Shown one piece after another: positions 33,613-44,145 of a stretch of 52,649 nt of DNA (within the stretch, counting starts at the first letter, position 1; every line of letters starts with the position of its first letter). Source of the stretch: Seminavis robusta (Eukaryota > Bacillariophyta > Bacillariophyceae > Naviculales > Naviculaceae); assembly GCA_903772945.1 (NCBI GenBank), contig CAICTM010000691.1, positions 1 through 52,649 on the forward strand. The letters run 5' to 3'. The notes below the pieces were generated by a model. It was given only the letters and a program-made list of their open reading frames with translations, was not told where the DNA came from and ran no database searches. The position numbers and the translations under genes are program-made.

Positions 33613-35235
33613 TCATTCAAAGGAACCATACAAACTGCGGTCAGGCTGACTGGAGCGGCGAGGCGACAAGGGGTTGCTGGTTCTCATGCCCATCGTCTCT
33701 GGCATGAACATGAAGAGGACAACTGGAATCAACGAGATAAAGAGGGAAGCCGTCAAACTGGTCACATGATCAAACTTTTGGACGACCATCTGTCCGACAT
33801 AGTTGGAGAGCGTGGCTCCCATTCCAAAGAACGATGCAATCAACCCATTCAATACGTTGAAACGGCCCGTTCCAAAGGTAATGTCGGCGATCAAGTAGGG
33901 CTGCACCAGACCCATCAAGCCTCCCGCAACGCCATCTAGGATCTGAGTTGACATGAGAGCCGTTGCGCCCGCATCTTTGAACAAGATAATCAGAGCACAT
34001 CGCAAGGGTAGAGAAGCTATTCCTGCGAGGAACAGCGGCTTGCGACCCATTCCTGACTTGGTGAGTCGATCACCAACATAGGTGGCTATGGCCATGGTGA
34101 CTTGTGCTGTGACAATGTTTCCGGCTGTGAGGGGAATGGCATGACGCGAACTGCCACCGTCTCCTCCTTTGCCCATCATTTCACCAAGGACCAGCAGGAC
34201 ATTGGCGTTTGCAGAACTAAATCAATAGAAGAGAAGGAGAGTTGTAAGTGAGTTTATGAATACGTCCACCTATGAACAGAGGATGAACGGCAAAAAAGGA
34301 AAAGTTGGCTTACTGAAAGAAGAAACCCGTGAAGCAAAGAATGAGACTTCGTCGATCGGCCAAGACATCCCAGTAGGAAGCAGCTTCGGGAATGTCATCA
34401 TTAGTGTCGCTGTCTGCTTCGGTACTGGTTGTTGTTTCATCGGATTCGTTGGACCCAACCCGCTTGACTAGAATCTGACTTTGTTCGTCGGCTTCATTTT
34501 CAAGACTGGTTGTAGCCTTGCCGGCAAATCCACGTCCCATGCGAGGATCACCTTGAGGAAGGTATTGGACAAAGAAACAAGCAATCAAGGCGGAAGCTCC
34601 AATGACAAGAAAGCAGAGCTTGATATTAGGATACATGACGAAGGAAACAATGCCTGCCAAGACAGCAGAGGCCACCGATCCGATATGTCCCCACAAAATG
34701 TTGGACGCCATGACTTGATCGAAATGATTGGGTCCAAAGCAAGCCAATGTCAGTGCGGCAAGACAGGGCTGCAAAAAGGATGAAGTAATGCCTTCGACAA
34801 CTTTGGTAGCGTAGATGATCATGTGGTCACTGGTGGGTGTGATCAAGAGGATGGAGGACGCTGATAAAGCCGTGAAAATACTGGCGGTTAACAGAAAGGC
34901 CCGACGATCGACCGTCGTCTTGTCCACCCAGTCTCCTGCCCATGGCTGGACGATCAGGGAGGTCAAGCCCATGAGACTGAGGGCCAATCCAACACTCCCT
35001 TCCTCCCAGCCAATGCCTACCAGATAAATGCCTTGGAAGATGTTCAAGCCATCACCTATACCAGAAGAAATTACCAGGCAAAATCAGTTACGATGTACTG
35101 AGTCCTCCCCAGCTTGTGCGAAGCGCATCCCCATCACATGTGCTCACCTAGTTGGCCCAGGGAAAGGCTCACCAAGAGAAAGGCGAGCTTGGGAGAGATT
35201 TGAAGAAGACGGTCATATCGGCTGGTCGTCACCAT
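33613..35235 (-). CDS. major facilitator superfamily transporter
   Basis: Exons 35148-35235, 34314-35055 and 33613-34216 join in phase to give 477 residues; introns are 92 and 97 bp. Exon 1 was found by reading the sequence: MVTTSRYDRLLQISPKLAFL ends GQL, and exon 2 resumes GDGLNIFQG. The first half has GWEEGSVGLALSLMGLTSLI and QPWAGDWVDKT, the loop 2-3 motif of MFS. A central polar loop of about 50 residues (acidic, Ser/Thr-rich) separates the halves. The second half begins FFFHSANANVLLVLGEM, close to bacterial MFS proteins of the FFH.ANA type. The substrate is unknown. It is divergent from the silicon transporter with a 341-bp spacer. Confidence 0.88.
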
Positions 35236-35576
35236 GGTCAATTGTCTACTATCAGCTTTTGTCTGATTTTGTGACACTGGTTTCAAAGTTGTTCCAAAGC
35301 AAAGCTCGAGAAAAGCAGGCCTGCAGGGCTGATGCTCGGTCTACCGTACGTGGGACCCTACTGGGTCTAAATGTCATTCTTGGATATTTTTGAAAGCAAC
35401 GAACTTCAAAACAAAACCGTCTTTGCTCACACAGGTCTCATTCGATGATAGAACCGGGCAGCCTCTGTTCTCTGTTTCCTTTCCTTCTGGTCAGCGTCAT
35501 TTCTTTCTGGTCAATCCTTTGAGTGCCGACCTGCTTCGTCCACTATCTTCTTGTTTACGAAACTAGCTTTATCAGA

Positions 35577-37355
35577 ATGGACCCTTCTGAATATCTTTCT
35601 CTTTCGGATACCGTCAAGTATGGAAGTATCGAAACGAACAGCACCAGAGATTCGTCGGAAGATGAAAACAGTCCTTCTGTCAGCCCTACGGGAACTGCAT
35701 TCATTGATGATCACATGGCAGGAGTCTTAACTCCCAGATCTGTCTCTGATGCTGCCAATCAAGCTCTAGTCGCTGTAAGGCATCTCCATGATGTAACCGT
35801 TCTTCCCGTAGCCGACGAACATGGTCATCTCGCCCATTATCCTGGCGAAGAAATCGATCAACATCAGAGACAAAAGCTCAAGAGACCTTCCCAAGCAGGA
35901 AAACTCTTGGCATCCTGTACTAGCAAGTTTCTAGAGGCATTCAAGTGCCTCTATTCAATGGGAATCTTGTTGCTCTCCATTGGATCCGTTATGATGGCAA
36001 TCTTCAACAAGCAGACGGTTGCCACAGCCCACGGTGTGCCTACCCCAGTTGCCTTTCTCATCTTTTGGTTCCTCATTGTCTGGTTGGCCAAGATGGAAGG
36101 TGGTCAAGCCTGTTTGGTGGGCCTCCAACCAGTGGACAAGTCTCTGTACGCTCACACCCATCCCAGAACCCTCATCAGCACAAACGAGGCTCACAAGGGA
36201 GATAACATGGAACGTTTCATTGTCGGACGGCAGTTCCTGGTCTGCTTGGTAGTGTTTTCGTCGAACTTAATGGCTGCTACCATTGAAAATCCGCACGTCC
36301 CTGGACTCAGTGACTCCTTGACTGATATCTTACTGACGTCCGGAAATGCCGTCACTTTGATTGCGATCATCATTGGACAGTCGGCACAGATCAATGCTGC
36401 CAACTGGTGAGTTTGACCTCTAAGTTGTCCGTCGATGATTTTCCGTCTCTTTGTACTGTCCTACTTACCACCTGTCCGCTTGTACATCTTCATCAATAGT
36501 ATGCTGGACTTTATCAATACGTGGTTCATGATTGTAACCACCTTCCTCTCTCTGATTTTGGACATGTCAGGCATATTGCACTCTGTCTACATGTTCCAAA
36601 TTCTGTTCTGCAAAATCACCAATACTCCCATTGACTCCAATGAGCCACCTCGGACTCCAGCCCAAAACATCTTCTTCTGGACCCGTGTTGCCTTCTCCAC
36701 ATCCATCTTGTGCCTCTCTTTTGCAGTTACCCTGGCAGCAGTCTGGAACGGCAAGACAACCATGTACGCTGGGGTGCCAAACTACATCTCGATGGTGCTT
36801 CTATTTGTCCTTTTGACCTTTGTTGGTATCATGGAGGGTATGCAGATTGCTCTCTTTGCTGTGGTCAACTTGCCTCCAAGTGATCTCAAAGGGCATCCCT
36901 TGGCTGCAAAGTGCTGCAAGCTCACGTTCAAGGGGTCTAACTTGCAAGCATTTTTGATTGGCCGACAAATGTGTGTCACGCTGTGCATGTTCATTGTCGC
37001 TCGTCTCACCAGCTGTGATGTCGCTCTCGATGGCAGCGAACATACCATCTTTGGAGTCAGCGAAAACGTGCAGAGCTTTTTCAACACGGGAATGTTGGGG
37101 GCTTTCATCACAACCGTCATTGGTTCTCTTGTGTGGCGTATCATTGCCTCTTGCTTCCCAGTTCCATTCTTGTCCAACCCACTCATCTATGCCATCATCC
37201 GTCTCTGTTTGACCGTTGAAGCTTCTGGTGTGTGCTCAGCTGCTTGGCCTCTGGCTCTAGTACAGAAGGAATTCATCTTCGGATACACGCTGGATGAAGC
37301 GTACATTGGTACTCCACAAGACCCTTTGGAAGAACCATTGGTTGTGACCGTATGA
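35577..37355 (+). CDS. silicon transporter (SIT), silicic acid uptake
   Basis: Two exons (35577-36406, 36500-37355) separated by a 93-bp GTGAGT...AATAG intron give 561 residues, the usual SIT length. The frame before 35577 opens at GTG, so the ATG in MDPSEYLS is taken as start. The four GXQ motifs of the family are present: EGGQ (about 174-177), GRQ (217-219), EGMQ (389-392) and GRQ (431-433). The joined sequence QINAAN-CMLDFINTWF and the late FFNTGMLGAFITTVIGS match SITs closely. SITs carry silicic acid with Na+ into diatom cells for frustule formation, mainly at the plasma membrane. The polar N-terminus of about 110 residues is longer than the first helices require. This gene is the strongest evidence that the host is a diatom. 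Confidence 0.96.
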
Positions 37356-37800
37356 TGATCTCTGCGGAAGGGATACGGCACATAGAGAGGAGGGATCAAT
37401 AAGGGTGAAATTCCTTGACAAAAGAGACACACTGTGAGGATAATTTTTGCTTCAACCAGAGAGTAGACTCTAACAGTTTTAAAAACCACTGCATATTGAC
37501 CTAATACAAGCTGTGTCTTTGTCTTCAGTTCGGAAAGCAGAACTAGCAATTGTGAATGTTTTTCAGCGATCAATGACGCTGCCAATATGATAGCTTCTTA
37601 GCTCTTTGCCCTCATCTTCGTAGCTTGAAGTGAGAGTGGATGCTACCGTACCATAACGGTACATGTACGATGATGCCTCTGATACTTGTATTAATTGTAC
37701 TACTACGCCAACCAACAAACGACTTTGTGTCGCTACTACATCATTGAGAGGGATGCTCGGAACACCAATGCTTTACAATAGATGTTTCACTAGACTAGTA

Positions 37801-38320
37801 TTAACTTGTTCGTAGGGACGATCCATTGCAGCACGACTCCCAGCTGTAGATCTCATCATTCCAACAAGTAACGGAGAGTGTCATCCTGGAAGGTTTGTAC
37901 CTCAACTCACAAGCCTTGTCAGTACGGACCGACTTTGGATGTCCATATGTCGTCTTGCAGTAGCCGGACTCTGGGTCAATGGCTGTACCAAAATCGCTTT
38001 TTCTCTGGCAGACTTGGGTCAAAGACGCTTGGCAGCAAAGCCTTGGGCATGACTTCTTCCATTGGATAATAGGCCCCTTTCTTCTTGGGAAGTTCATCGA
38101 CGCTCTTCTTACCACACAAGGCAGCATAGGCTTCAAGGGATACTAACTGAACTTCGACCTTCATCTTGGATGTCTTGCTGCGAAGCTTACGACGCAGTTT
38201 CGTCTAGATATCCTTGCGAACAATAGCCAGTTGCCGGTTCAGGTCATTTCCTTGGTCTAAAAGATTGTGGGCTCTCTTGACGCCTCTGTTTTCCTTGTCA
38301 TTGCCAATACTGCTGATCAT
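37801..38320 (-). pseudogene. broken gene of unknown family: in-frame stop plus frameshift
   Basis: From an ATG at 38320 in good context (AGCACCATGA) the minus strand reads MISSIGNDKENRG and on to LAIVRKDI. A TAG stop follows, then the same frame continues with TKLRRKLRSKTSKMKVEVQL. It goes on through SLEAYAALCGKKSVDELPKK to DPSLPEKK. At an A5 run near 37995 the sensible reading moves to the next frame (SDFGTAIDPESGYCKTTYGH and on to WESCCNGSSLRTS). With one stop and one shift corrected it would be about 172 residues. The continuous, charged, non-repetitive composition on both sides argues for a former or mis-sequenced gene. I do not recognise the family. It is divergent from the patatin gene. 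Confidence 0.6.
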
Positions 38321-38549
38321 GGTGCTCCTTGGAGAAACAAATGAAGGGTGTGATGTGTGATGGCATCATGGCATCCAGCTTCTTCGTGAAATGGGAGATG
38401 GGCCGGACAACCAAAAAATGCTTTTTCGGATTTAAAATTTAAATTGTGCTCTAACCCTAATCATGATATAATTCTCGGGGCACTTCGCATTTCGCATCTC
38501 GCCCTTCCTTCGTGGCTGTGTTGACGTCTTGACTTCATTTATTTGGAAG

Positions 38550-39602
38550 ATGGCGTTCCGATCTGCCAGCCGCAAGCTTTCTCAACAAGCAGCGGCTACA
38601 ACCATTCCATCGTTTGGTTTTTCGGGTGCTGGTTTCTTGGTCAGTTATCACTTGGGTGCATCCAAGTGTTTCTTGGACCATGGATATATTCGAATTGACG
38701 AAGCCACCGCGTCATCATCGCGGAAAAATGTGATCATGGGTGTCAGTGGTGGTGCCATTGCTGGTGCTTCTATCGCTGCCGGTGTCACCCCGGAAGATGC
38801 AATGTCCATTGCGATAGATGTTGCCGAGAAGACTAGAAAGGAAGGTTTCTTGGATGCATTCAAGCCGGGATTCTCGCTAATTGATCAAGTCGAAGAACCG
38901 TTGCTAAAAGAGATTTCCGATGCTGTGAATGGGGACATGGAACTGCTCGGCAGGAGAATCAATGGAAAGATCTATACTGGTCTGACAGACAGGTCCATAA
39001 AACCTTTCCTAAAAAATCCCAAGTCCTATTGTTACGTCGATCATTACAGAGACGCTGAGGACGTTGTGGCTGCGTGCATGTTGTCATCTTATGTTCCTGG
39101 GGCCACAGGAACCGTCAATGTTTCCCCGACACTGTCAAGGGCGTCCTCTAAGATTCGGGAAATGGTAGAGCTAGGATATGTCAAGCAACGGAAACCGGGC
39201 AGCCAAGAGATCACAACTGTGAGACTAGAAAGCTTAATGGAGGACGCCTTCCCTCCCTTTATCGACGGAGGCCTTTGCAACGGCTTCCCTGTGTTTGATT
39301 CCAGCACCGTCGTGGTGACTCCCCTTGCTGGGGATTTTCAGCCAAATCGATCAGTCTGCCCGCTGGTACACGACGATGATAGTCTCCACCGTCTCAGCAG
39401 TCGGGTTGCTCTACATCTGAACCGACAGAATGTCAAAACATTTCGCAGAATGATCCTGTCATCCGATGAGGACGCCTTGCAAAGGCGATTTTCCCAAGGC
39501 CATGACGATGCCAAACGATTCTTGGTTCAACACGGTCTGGAACGGGTCCATTATGTCGTTGGAGGAAGCCCATCACCAGGAAAAGAGATCCATGGATCAT
39601 AA
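38550..39602 (+). CDS. patatin-like phospholipase
   Basis: A single-exon 350-residue protein starting at the ATG at 38550; the frame upstream begins only with TTG. FGFSGAGFLVSYHLG (near residue 22-36) is the glycine-rich oxyanion block. GVSGGAIAGA carries the GXSXG nucleophile at about Ser66. FIDGGLCNGFP supplies the catalytic Asp at about residue 239 in the DGG motif. Ser-Asp dyad enzymes of this family hydrolyse acyl ester bonds in phospholipids or triacylglycerols. ACMLSSYVPGATGTV resembles the PNPLA2/3-type segment. No clear membrane helix or signal peptide is visible. The gene ends 48 bp from the convergent reductase gene. Confidence 0.9.
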   Translation: MAFRSASRKLSQQAAATTIPSFGFSGAGFLVSYHLGASKCFLDHGYIRIDEATASSSRKNVIMGVSGGAIAGASIAAGVTPEDAMSIAIDVAEKTRKEGFLDAFKPGFSLIDQVEEPLLKEISDAVNGDMELLGRRINGKIYTGLTDRSIKPFLKNPKSYCYVDHYRDAEDVVAACMLSSYVPGATGTVNVSPTLSRASSKIREMVELGYVKQRKPGSQEITTVRLESLMEDAFPPFIDGGLCNGFPVFDSSTVVVTPLAGDFQPNRSVCPLVHDDDSLHRLSSRVALHLNRQNVKTFRRMILSSDEDALQRRFSQGHDDAKRFLVQHGLERVHYVVGGSPSPGKEIHGS

Positions 39603-39650
39603 TACCATAGTCAAATCCATTGGTCATATAAGTGTGCTTGCGTAGCTTCG

Positions 39651-40757
39651 TCAAAGGGCATAGGACCTCCATAGCGCCTTCATGCGACGGCACAAGTCCT
39701 CATTGGCGGTAGCATCAACGCCGGTAGCCCTACCCTTTTCGACGACGAATCCGTTGAGATAATCTACTTCTGTCTTTTGCCTTCTGGTGACATCTTGCAA
39801 CATGGATGATCTGTTGTGTGCGGTGTCATTAATGACCTTGTGAACGAATGCGCTTAACGATTCAAAGTCCAGTGGAGCCGCCTCTTGGGAGGAATTCTTT
39901 CCCAGTGTGAATTGAGCCACCAAGGCAACTTCCTGTATAATCTGGTAGATATTGGGTAGCTTCTTGGTGGCTTGCGCTAGTTGTTGTTCTTTGTCCAGTA
40001 GCATGCCATTTTCACAGTCGCACAGTGCGGTAAGCGGATTGATGGCGCAATTGGCCGCGAGCTTTTGCCAGAGCATGATTGTCATTTCTTCTTGGGTGAT
40101 GGATTTCGAGTTGAGACCGGATTGGTCAAAGAGCTGCGATAAGGTTGGATGATCTTCGACAAATGTCGCCCCCTTGCCAGTATGAATGAATCGGAACATG
40201 TCTGAAACGCCTTCTACTTGGTAGGCACCATGAGTGGTGGTTGCCAAGGTCAAGTTGATTTTATCATCAGGAGACACCGATTTCATCAATTCTAATTCGT
40301 CCTTGACAGCCAATGCCCCATTGCATAACACCACTATGGATGCTCCCGATGCGACATCCAGACGATTGTGCACATCTTTGACCGCATCCACAGCGCTGTA
40401 TGCCTTGGTCGTTATCAGCAAGTTCCGAATGGGACGCTGCGATAAACTTTTGTCCCCAATAATTTGAGCAGGAACAGGAACCAACCGAGGTCTGCTGCTG
40501 CGACCACTACCCATCAGGCAGACAATCACATTGTTGTCTTCCGGATCAATCCTGGATCTGTGATGTTCTCTCAGCAACAGGCAGATTGGGTAGGACGGAA
40601 ACGCCGCCCTGATCGACGCAGCAAAGAGCATTCCAATGTTTCCTCCGCCGAGGACATGGAGTGGTTCCATGAAAGGAACCACCTGCTGGTGAGTGCTGCT
40701 CATACAACGGAGGGCCCCAGTAGAAAGTCGTAATAGGAGAGATGAAGCCACTGTCAT
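39651..40757 (-). CDS. ketopantoate reductase (ApbA/PanE)-like protein
   Basis: An intronless 368-residue protein from the ATG at 40757. The N-terminus (MTVASSLLLRLSTGALRCMS) is hydrophobic and basic, possibly a mitochondrial or other targeting leader. HVLGGGNIGMLFAAS (residues 34-48) is the NADP-binding Rossmann loop. LLITTKAYSAVDAV matches the substrate/cofactor block. LWQKLAANCAINPLTAL carries the probable catalytic Lys232, and SMLQDVTRRQKTEVDYLNG is the C-terminal signature. In canonical form it reduces ketopantoate to pantoate in vitamin B5 synthesis, but eukaryotic paralogues act on other 2-oxo acids, so the substrate is not certain. Confidence 0.86.
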   Translation of the reverse strand: MTVASSLLLRLSTGALRCMSSTHQQVVPFMEPLHVLGGGNIGMLFAASIRAAFPSYPICLLLREHHRSRIDPEDNNVIVCLMGSGRSSRPRLVPVPAQIIGDKSLSQRPIRNLLITTKAYSAVDAVKDVHNRLDVASGASIVVLCNGALAVKDELELMKSVSPDDKINLTLATTTHGAYQVEGVSDMFRFIHTGKGATFVEDHPTLSQLFDQSGLNSKSITQEEMTIMLWQKLAANCAINPLTALCDCENGMLLDKEQQLAQATKKLPNIYQIIQEVALVAQFTLGKNSSQEAAPLDFESLSAFVHKVINDTAHNRSSMLQDVTRRQKTEVDYLNGFVVEKGRATGVDATANEDLCRRMKALWRSYAL

Positions 40758-41266
40758 GGTCGAGGATAGTCGACCTCCCAGCAGTAATCGAGTGTTCTAT
40801 GGTGCCATGGTCGATCTTTGGCTGCTTGTTTTGGCTCGTTGGATCATTTTTTTGTCCGTTGGGTTGGATGACGTCATTCCGGAAGCACCACACTTTCCCG
40901 TCAGTGACCCAATTGAATTCCCACCTTCCACGACGGACATGAACGTGGAAGGCATGTGCATGAACATGTGCGTACAACCACCGTACCGGTACGGGTAATT
41001 ATTTCCCAGGACCTCTGTGCAGGCACGGACTGACTTCGATGGTGGTTTCTCAATGACAGTTGGAAGACCAATGCCATCCATCATCATGCATCTCACAAGC
41101 GCAGTGGGTGGGTAAACATGGTGGTAACGAAGTGGGTTCGTGTCCGTTAATGTTCTAGAAGCTTCGAATTTCCGATCTTGTGAGAGGCACAAAGACCAGC
41201 GGCACTACTTTGGAGCAAAGAACAAGGACAAGAATTGGTTGGCCGACAGGTTGGACAATATTCAAG

Positions 41267-42370
41267 ATGAGATTCATGGCGACGATGTGCTCAATACAGA
41301 TTGCAACTCCAGTGGACGTGTGGAATGAGTTTTTGGCGTCCAATGATTTCAAGATGGCGAAACAGCTCTACAAGGCATCTTGCAATCTCGAGAACCAGTC
41401 AAGAAGGAAGCAAAAGCTCCCAACCAAGCGACGATTCCCACTGCTACCTGACAATAAGACTTGCTGGCACAAGGCCCTTGCAAGAGCCTGTGAATTGTGG
41501 ACGATGCTTCGAGAATGCAAAAGGTCGAAACCTCACCAGCCAGAGTATACTAGCGCCTACAAAACCAATCAAGGAGACTTGGTCATGCTTGCATCCAACT
41601 TTGTGGATGAGTTGAAGGAAAACATGTGGTCAACACTCTCCTTCCTCATGAAGGGCACCTATTATGTTGACAATGACATTCCATTGTCACGGCTCTTGAC
41701 AGAAGAACCAAACAAGTTTTTGCTGCATGCGGCAATTGCATCCACGTCATCCTGTAAGGCATACTCCAGCTACAGATTCCAAGAGCCAGTGTTCCTTCGG
41801 GTACTGAAGCTTCACCGTGACCAGCTCACAGTGGCAGGCCCCGTTGGCAATCACCTTCCAATCCACATTGCTGCCAGCAACCCAGGAAGATTGCTCCAAG
41901 ATACCATTACTTTCTCGGATGGATACACTCTCTTGGTATGCAAGACTATTGATGGAACTATGCTAGAGACCATTGTGAATGCCAGTCCATTCTCGGCAGT
42001 GGCCACTCGAGATGCCAGTGGCATGTTGCCCTTGCAGTTGGCTTGTCAGAATGGTCACTCTTGGATGTATGGATTGGAAAAGCTGGCTCAGGCGGCTTCC
42101 AAAGCGGTAGGAAGCGCCTGTCTCTTGTTGGCTGTTACCACCAGTGTCGCTGGTCGCAAGAGCTTTGAACTAGAATGCACTTGGTGGCACAAGATGACGG
42201 GTGCAGAAAAGGATGGAAAGCGCGTGGACCGGATTATGAGGCAGAGCTATGTTGCGTCGGAGGACCGCTGTTACTACGAGAGTCGAAAGGGACAAGTGGA
42301 TTCTTTGGATTCCCTGTACTGTTTGATTCGTTCCAATCCTGCTGCATTCCTCACTGCTATTCGATCATGA
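41267..42370 (+). CDS. ankyrin-like repeat protein of unknown role
   Basis: A 367-residue frame from the ATG at 41267; two more in-frame ATGs (41276, 41285) follow at once, and the frame upstream starts with GTG. The middle holds degenerate ankyrin-type helices: NKFLLHAAIAS, VGNHLPIHIAASNP, and RDASGMLPLQLACQNGH. The pattern 'G.LPLHIA...' repeats about every 70 residues, wider than normal ankyrin spacing. The N-terminal 100 residues are basic and may bind a partner. There is no membrane helix or signal peptide that I trust. Such degenerate ankyrin proteins are numerous in diatoms. An upstream exon cannot be excluded, because 41140-41266 is open in another frame with plausible composition. Confidence 0.75.
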   Translation: MRFMATMCSIQIATPVDVWNEFLASNDFKMAKQLYKASCNLENQSRRKQKLPTKRRFPLLPDNKTCWHKALARACELWTMLRECKRSKPHQPEYTSAYKTNQGDLVMLASNFVDELKENMWSTLSFLMKGTYYVDNDIPLSRLLTEEPNKFLLHAAIASTSSCKAYSSYRFQEPVFLRVLKLHRDQLTVAGPVGNHLPIHIAASNPGRLLQDTITFSDGYTLLVCKTIDGTMLETIVNASPFSAVATRDASGMLPLQLACQNGHSWMYGLEKLAQAASKAVGSACLLLAVTTSVAGRKSFELECTWWHKMTGAEKDGKRVDRIMRQSYVASEDRCYYESRKGQVDSLDSLYCLIRSNPAAFLTAIRS

Positions 42371-42442
42371 CCCTTTTGTTGCGTAGTAGTAATGTTATTG
42401 TAGTAGATAACTCCAGTTTTGTTTGATTCCCCATTGCTTCAT

Positions 42443-43426
42443 TCATTCTTCACTCCCCACCAACCGTTTGTAGGCCTGTAGGGTCGCCCATGCATCCATG
42501 GCCGCATAAAACTTTTCCTTGTGCGACAAATCCCGTAGAGATGTAATGGGCGGTGCCTTGCCTTGTTCAATCATTGTGAAACGGCCCACATCTTTCATCC
42601 TCTTACCCGTTTTGTTGGGAGGTTTCCCAACCACGACACCTAGCTCCGGCATGACCAACGTGATGATCCGCGAGAGTCCTCTTGGCACTTTGACAGGTCC
42701 TAATGGGTGCGACGCCAAGACTTCTAGATCCACAATGGGGCCGGTAGAATAGTCCTTGTTGTTATTCGTATTGTCATTGTGTGCATGTAGTAGTCCCAAT
42801 GACTTTTTATCGTGATGAGAGAAATTGTCACAAAACACTTTGCGTATGGAATTGTCGGCTAGCAAACGCTGCATATTGTGGGAAAGCTGATTGCCATTCA
42901 TGGATGTGATTTCGAGAATGACACAGTCATCTGTCGCTACTTGTACTAAAACAGGTGGGTAGCTCTGATTGCCTTCGCAATCAACACCCACTATCTTTGG
43001 TTGTGGCTGCTTTTTCCAAATGAATTCATCCCAGTTTCGTTGTGACGATCCCTTGATGAAAAAGCGGGGTTTTTGGTGGTGGCGCTGGTTTTGGCCGGCA
43101 GCAGCGGGAGGATAGAGTGGGAATACTTGGGTCAATTCCATGCGCGGCATGGAACCTCGCACTGCCAGTTCTTGGGCGAGTCCCTCTAGAGCAGCCCTAG
43201 ACGCCGAAGCAATCCCCTTTTTGGTTCCTACGGGTGTGTCGTCCGGGCTCTCATGATCGTCGGAAACAAACCTTCGCTCATCGTGAAGTCCGACGATCAC
43301 ATGGGCCACCCACAGCGTCTTGTCGTCGCGGCCATCCTCCACGGATTCCTTGGCAAAGCGAGCACTCCATCCATACTTGTGGCATGCCATTTGCGTGAAT
43401 TCTTGCGTGGGATTGTTTCCGCCCAT
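42443..43426 (-). CDS. dsRBD-like plus DEDD 3'-5' exonuclease-domain protein
   Basis: The 327-residue protein is taken from the ATG at 43426; thirteen codons upstream begin with TTG. Residues 4-95 look like a double-stranded RNA-binding domain. NPTQEFTQMACHKYGWSARF is followed by a beta-strand region with LWVAHVIVGLHDE, then GTKKGIASASRAALEGLAQEL as the C-terminal helix. From about residue 145 there is a DnaQ-like exonuclease: VGVDCEGN (first Asp-x-Glu), PPVLVQVAT, FCDNFSHHDKKSLGLL (second acid). The end, YAAMDAWATLQAYKRL, carries the last acid. The last motif has Y...D spacing, suggesting DEDDy type. The combination suggests RNA processing or degradation. Its end is 72 bp from the convergent ankyrin gene. 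Confidence 0.8.
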   Translation of the reverse strand: MGGNNPTQEFTQMACHKYGWSARFAKESVEDGRDDKTLWVAHVIVGLHDERRFVSDDHESPDDTPVGTKKGIASASRAALEGLAQELAVRGSMPRMELTQVFPLYPPAAAGQNQRHHQKPRFFIKGSSQRNWDEFIWKKQPQPKIVGVDCEGNQSYPPVLVQVATDDCVILEITSMNGNQLSHNMQRLLADNSIRKVFCDNFSHHDKKSLGLLHAHNDNTNNNKDYSTGPIVDLEVLASHPLGPVKVPRGLSRIITLVMPELGVVVGKPPNKTGKRMKDVGRFTMIEQGKAPPITSLRDLSHKEKFYAAMDAWATLQAYKRLVGSEE

Positions 43427-43848
43427 TATGGTTGTTTTTGATTTGTTGTCCTTACTTGTCTTCAACGACCTGCATGAGTTGAGTCGTTGTGAATGTGATG
43501 ATGTGATGGTGTTCCAAACCCTAATTCAGGATCATGCCAAAAGAGGAACAGATGGCTGGCTGACAGGGCTGCCTGCAGCCAGCTAGCATGCCTTGACATA
43601 GCTATCTGCCAATCCAAATCAAACTTGTCGAGGGCTCATGCCTTCGGCAGCCTCAATAATTGGTGTCTTGACAGCTCTGACTGCATTGTGGCAATGCCAA
43701 GACGTTCCCAAGATCATTGAGGCAGTGGACCGAAAAGGACGTTGAAGGGACCTCCTCGAATTGGAAGGAGCTCACAAACTTGGTTGAGTTCATTGAGGAA
43801 AGGGCGAGAAGTGGGTCTGGATAACCGGTGGTACCCAAGAAATGCTCA

Positions 43849-44101
43849 GCAACATCTTTCTTCGCCCCCGCCATGAAAAGATCCACCGCTGGCATGACAC
43901 GGTGCCGGTACGGTACGGGTGCTGCACAGAGCAAAGCCTAGCTGCACTCCCATAGTGCTGTTTGGCACAGCAACATCTTTCTTTGATCCAGTGGACACGG
44001 AGCCCTCCAGAAAACATCCACTGTTACTGTTGGCATCTTTGTGGCTGATGCTGCACAGAGCAAAGCCCCACTACACTCGCAGAATAGTTTTGTTTGGTCC
44101 A
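43849..44101 (+). repeat. imperfect direct repeats in a gene spacer
   Basis: GCTGCACAGAGCAAAGCC followed by CTACACTC-like sequence and ATAGT..TGTTTGG occurs at about 43920 and 44048, and CAGCAACATCTTTCTT occurs at about 43851 and 43968. It is a local duplication upstream of the SUKH-like gene. Confidence 0.7.
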
Positions 44102-44145
44102 TAATAACACCTTTTCCTTGTCAAAGGGCCCAATTCTTCATCATC

